From the NCBI GenBank assembly GCA_030591745.1, contig JAUVAM010000117.1, positions 1-8,484 of the forward strand: a stretch of DNA of 8,484 nt, in the 5' to 3' direction. This stretch comes from Deltaproteobacteria bacterium (GTDB lineage Bacteria; Myxococcota; B64-G9). The notes under the pieces were generated by a model. The model was not told where the DNA came from. It saw nothing but the letters and a program-made list of their open reading frames with translations, and made no database searches. Both the position numbers and the translations under genes were made by a program. How positions within the stretch are numbered: the stretch's first letter is position 1; each line of letters begins with the position of its first letter. This document shows positions 6,527-8,484 of the stretch, piece by piece.

Positions 6527-8032
6527 TCACCAGACGAGAGCGCCCCAGGCCAACATACGCCCGGTGACCGCCGGTCGGGTGCCGTCAGTCTGCTCGAAGG
6601 CCTTGCCCGGGAAAAACCAACCCACCTGCACGCCAAAACGCAGGGCCATCTTGCGCCACAAGGGCTGAGTCCAATCCAGGCCCAAATCCACCTCCACACC
6701 CAGATCCCGTCCCAGGCCGGTGATGCCATAAGGATTGGTGGGTACGCCGCCGTTTGCAAAGGTCTGGTAGGACTGAGCGAAATCGGTGGCCGACCAGGCC
6801 CATAGCAAGCCAGCCATGAGCGTCAGCCTTTTCACCGGGTTCAAGCTCAGGTGGGGATAGAGATAAACCGTGTTGGATACCCGGCCGCGGCTGGCCAACA
6901 GATCCACGCCGGGCAAGGGCTCGCCAACCCGGTTGGGATCGGCTGCTTCCTGGGCTGCCATGGCGGTGACGCCACGCAAAACCACGTCAAAAAGCACCAG
7001 CCCCACCTTGTAGTCCGGATCGAAGGAAAAACTCGTGATGCTTCCATCGTGAGGGTCTGGATCCCCCGAAGCATAGCCCATCTCCAACAAGGGCTTAAAC
7101 CGCCAGCGCGAAAATTGCCAGCCCACCCGGCCCACGCCACCGAAAGCGCTCAAGTTCAGCCCCTCGGTCTGCTCGGCGTGTATGACCCGATCCGTTTCGC
7201 CCATGATCCAGGCCAGCTCGGCTTCGGCCACCGGACCACTTTGGCCCTCGGGGGGCGTGATTTGGCCAAAGAGATCCAAAACCACCACGTTCAACTCAGT
7301 GCCCACGTCGTCATCCTGAATGCGTCCAGCCACATACATGCCAAGCTTGCGGCCCGGCTCCTTGTAAAAGATGGAGCCCAAAAGCTCGCCGCCCGTATCG
7401 CCGGACCGAAGATCGCAGTTCTCATCCCGATAGACGATGCCGCCGCCCACGGCCAGCACGATCCGGCCCGGCCAGGAATCTTCGAACCAGGGCTTCAAGG
7501 GCCTTGTGGCGATGACCACCCGATCGGAGAGATCGCCCTGATCAGGCAAGCCGATGCGGCCGGTCTCGGTGCGACCGTCCCGAGCCAAAAGCCCCAGACC
7601 CCAGTGAGAGCCCATCTGTCCGGCACGAAGCTTGAACCAGGGCGTGGTCCAGTCGATCCAGAGCTGGCGCAGTTCAGCGTTATTCAAATCCCAGCCCCGC
7701 AAGGTCTCGCGGGCATCCAAGCGATAATCAGCACCCACGTGGTCCGCATCACCGGCCACCTGTCCGTAGAAAAACTCGAATTCGCCACCGGCCCGGACGT
7801 TCTCATTTACCTGGATTTCACCGCCCACATCCAGACGCTGGTCCATATACCAGTTGAGTCCCGAGGTCTCGCCGGCGGCGTTCAGCGGAAAATCTTCCTG
7901 CTGCGATCCAATCCAGCGCCACTCCATAAAAAACAGCCCCAGATCGTCTTTTCCACTTTTTTCTTTTTCAGCAGCCTGCGCCGTGGGCAGCAAAAGCAGC
8001 AATCCCAGGCCAATCATGCATGTGCGTATCAT
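6527..8032 (-). CDS. Outer-membrane beta-barrel protein of unknown substrate
   Basis: The product is 501 residues from ATG 8032. Residues 1-20 form a signal peptide (MIRTCMIGLGLLLLLP then TAQA, cleavage before AEKEK). The mature part has many alternating polar/hydrophobic strands rich in Gly, Trp, Tyr and Phe, and ends in an aromatic residue (ALVW), as outer-membrane barrels do for BAM recognition. A distinctive segment is LRQLWIDW followed by LRAGQMGSHWGLGLLARDG (about 134-153). It recalls an uncharacterised myxobacterial outer-membrane family (I believe TIGR04551, from memory only) and, more loosely, alginate-export-type porins. An in-frame TTG at 8041 would add three residues, but it overlaps the best -10 candidate. 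ATG 8017 is possible but would lose the N-terminal Arg of the signal peptide. Transcription is probably monocistronic. The gene is convergent with the PEGA gene with one base between the stops. The beta-barrel call is fairly sure; the transport role is not. Confidence 0.85.
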   Translation of the reverse strand: MIRTCMIGLGLLLLLPTAQAAEKEKSGKDDLGLFFMEWRWIGSQQEDFPLNAAGETSGLNWYMDQRLDVGGEIQVNENVRAGGEFEFFYGQVAGDADHVGADYRLDARETLRGWDLNNAELRQLWIDWTTPWFKLRAGQMGSHWGLGLLARDGRTETGRIGLPDQGDLSDRVVIATRPLKPWFEDSWPGRIVLAVGGGIVYRDENCDLRSGDTGGELLGSIFYKEPGRKLGMYVAGRIQDDDVGTELNVVVLDLFGQITPPEGQSGPVAEAELAWIMGETDRVIHAEQTEGLNLSAFGGVGRVGWQFSRWRFKPLLEMGYASGDPDPHDGSITSFSFDPDYKVGLVLFDVVLRGVTAMAAQEAADPNRVGEPLPGVDLLASRGRVSNTVYLYPHLSLNPVKRLTLMAGLLWAWSATDFAQSYQTFANGGVPTNPYGITGLGRDLGVEVDLGLDWTQPLWRKMALRFGVQVGWFFPGKAFEQTDGTRPAVTGRMLAWGALVW

Positions 8033-8039
8033 AGACGCC

Positions 8040-8069
8040 AAGCTACTTCGCCCCGCCCCCCTCAGTCAA
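8040..8069 (-). promoter_or_regulatory. Possible promoter of the beta-barrel gene, close to its start codon
   Basis: Minus strand: TTGACT (8069-8064), an 18-nt G-rich spacer, then TAGCTT (8045-8040). The -35 is a good match and the -10 is weak. A start about 7 nt downstream would fall at or next to the ATG at 8032, implying little or no leader. This agrees with the lack of a good Shine-Dalgarno site there. Confidence 0.3.
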
Positions 8070-8072
8070 CAC

Positions 8073-8101
8073 TCGAAAAGCAACTCCACTTGGAATAGAA
8101 T
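8073..8101 (+). promoter_or_regulatory. Possible promoter of the right-edge gene
   Basis: TCGAAA (8073-8078), a 17-nt spacer, then TAGAAT (8096-8101), the latter matching the -10 consensus at 5 of 6 positions. Transcription would start near 8108, only about 2 nt before ATG 8110, so the message may be leaderless. No Shine-Dalgarno site lies at the proper distance. This promoter is arranged back to back with the one proposed for the beta-barrel gene within a 77-bp gap. Confidence 0.4.
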
Positions 8102-8109
8102 CATTCTCC

Positions 8110-8484
8110 ATGGGCCTATTCAAAAAACTATTTTCGAGGCGACAACCCCCAAAAGCTCCATTCGTCTATGTTCCTGAGGCAAGCAGACCCGACCAGGACT
8201 TCAAGAAGGTGGAAAGCAACTCCTTAAGCGAGTCGATTTGTACGCCGATCATCAAGGAAGCAAATTGGTGCGGCATCGCGATCAATGCGCCTGGAGAAAT
8301 CTTCTACCAGCAATCTCTTGACCAGGATTACAAAGATCTCGAATACATCATGAACAAAGTCCCAAAAGTAATCATCGCTGGAAACTACAACTACGAATAC
8401 GCCAAGATCGACCGAAGCCGAGGCACTTCCAACAAATTCATTCGTTTGCACATCAAGAACACCGCCACCGGCAAAACCTGGAGC
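8110..8484 (+). CDS. Unrecognised protein, N-terminal 125 residues; 3' end outside the window
   Basis: From ATG 8110 the frame stays open to the last base, giving 125 codons with no stop. The product begins MGLFKKLFSRRQPPKAPFVY, a short cationic amphipathic start followed by a Pro-rich turn, then soluble-looking sequence with two Cys (44 and 54) and segments such as YIMNKVPKVIIAGNYNYEY. There is no signal peptide or membrane helix. I do not recognise a family. Support for coding comes from the long open frame, the near-consensus TAGAAT just upstream, and a sensible protein composition. A hand count gives about 47% GC, against about 65% in a sampled stretch of the neighbouring gene, so it may have been acquired horizontally or may be lowly expressed. 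A short antisense open frame at 8224-8451 is less plausible. A start further downstream cannot be excluded. Confidence 0.65.
   Translation, partial: MGLFKKLFSRRQPPKAPFVYVPEASRPDQDFKKVESNSLSESICTPIIKEANWCGIAINAPGEIFYQQSLDQDYKDLEYIMNKVPKVIIAGNYNYEYAKIDRSRGTSNKFIRLHIKNTATGKTWS

Noticed and set aside
6509..6527. T-run on the minus strand just after the beta-barrel stop, considered as a terminator
   Set aside because: Only a 3-bp stem could be found before it, too weak for an intrinsic terminator. The T-run corresponds to Lys codons at the end of the PEGA gene.
6851..8098. Long plus-strand open frame (415 codons) opposite the beta-barrel gene
   Set aside because: The minus strand shows a signal peptide, barrel pattern and terminal aromatic residue. 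The plus frame has no recognisable features.
8224..8451. Minus-strand open frame of 75 codons at the right edge
   Set aside because: It lies inside a longer plus-strand frame preceded by a good -10 element, and shows no ribosome site or family character.

Overview
This is a high-GC (about 60-65% by eye in the main genes), densely packed bacterial window with six protein-coding genes, two of them cut by the window edges. No RNA gene, CRISPR array or insertion sequence was seen. The style suggests a Gram-negative member of the Myxococcota/Bradymonadota or a related former deltaproteobacterial lineage. The clues are two outer-membrane beta-barrel proteins with signal peptides, a secreted-type Cys-rich 'TDTDC' module, and a membrane protein joining a DUF4388-like domain, a long Asp/Ala/Gly/Thr repeat linker and PEGA-type domains. 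This placement is inferred from protein style only.

Layout from left to right. (1) Positions 1-1712 (+) hold the 3' part of a large protein of unknown function with a six-Cys module near its C-terminus. (2) On the minus strand is a two-gene operon: an adenine deaminase (ade, 3097-4815), then a FadL/OmpP1/TodX-type outer-membrane channel (1709-3094) whose ATG lies 2 nt beyond the ade stop. A recognisable promoter and Shine-Dalgarno site precede ade. (3) Divergent from ade is a plus-strand gene (4948-6525). It encodes a single-pass membrane protein with a DUF4388-like cytoplasmic domain, one transmembrane helix, fourteen 4-residue repeats, a (PE)5 stretch and a very basic double PEGA-like head. 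(4) Convergent with it is a minus-strand gene for a 501-residue outer-membrane beta-barrel protein (6527-8032). (5) Divergent from that, and leaving the right edge, is the start of an unrecognised plus-strand gene (8110 onward) with clearly lower GC (about 47%).

The only functional grouping the sequence supports is the ade/FadL-like operon, which pairs purine-base metabolism with an outer-membrane channel. The rest looks like cell-envelope genes with no evident shared pathway. Convergent pairs are extremely tight: stops overlap in TTAA at 1709-1712, and 1 nt separates them at 6526. All intergenic gaps are below 135 bp, so no gene-free stretch exceeds 300 bases. I found no convincing new defence, mobile or biosynthetic system. 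The most distinctive item is the charge-segregated PEGA protein.
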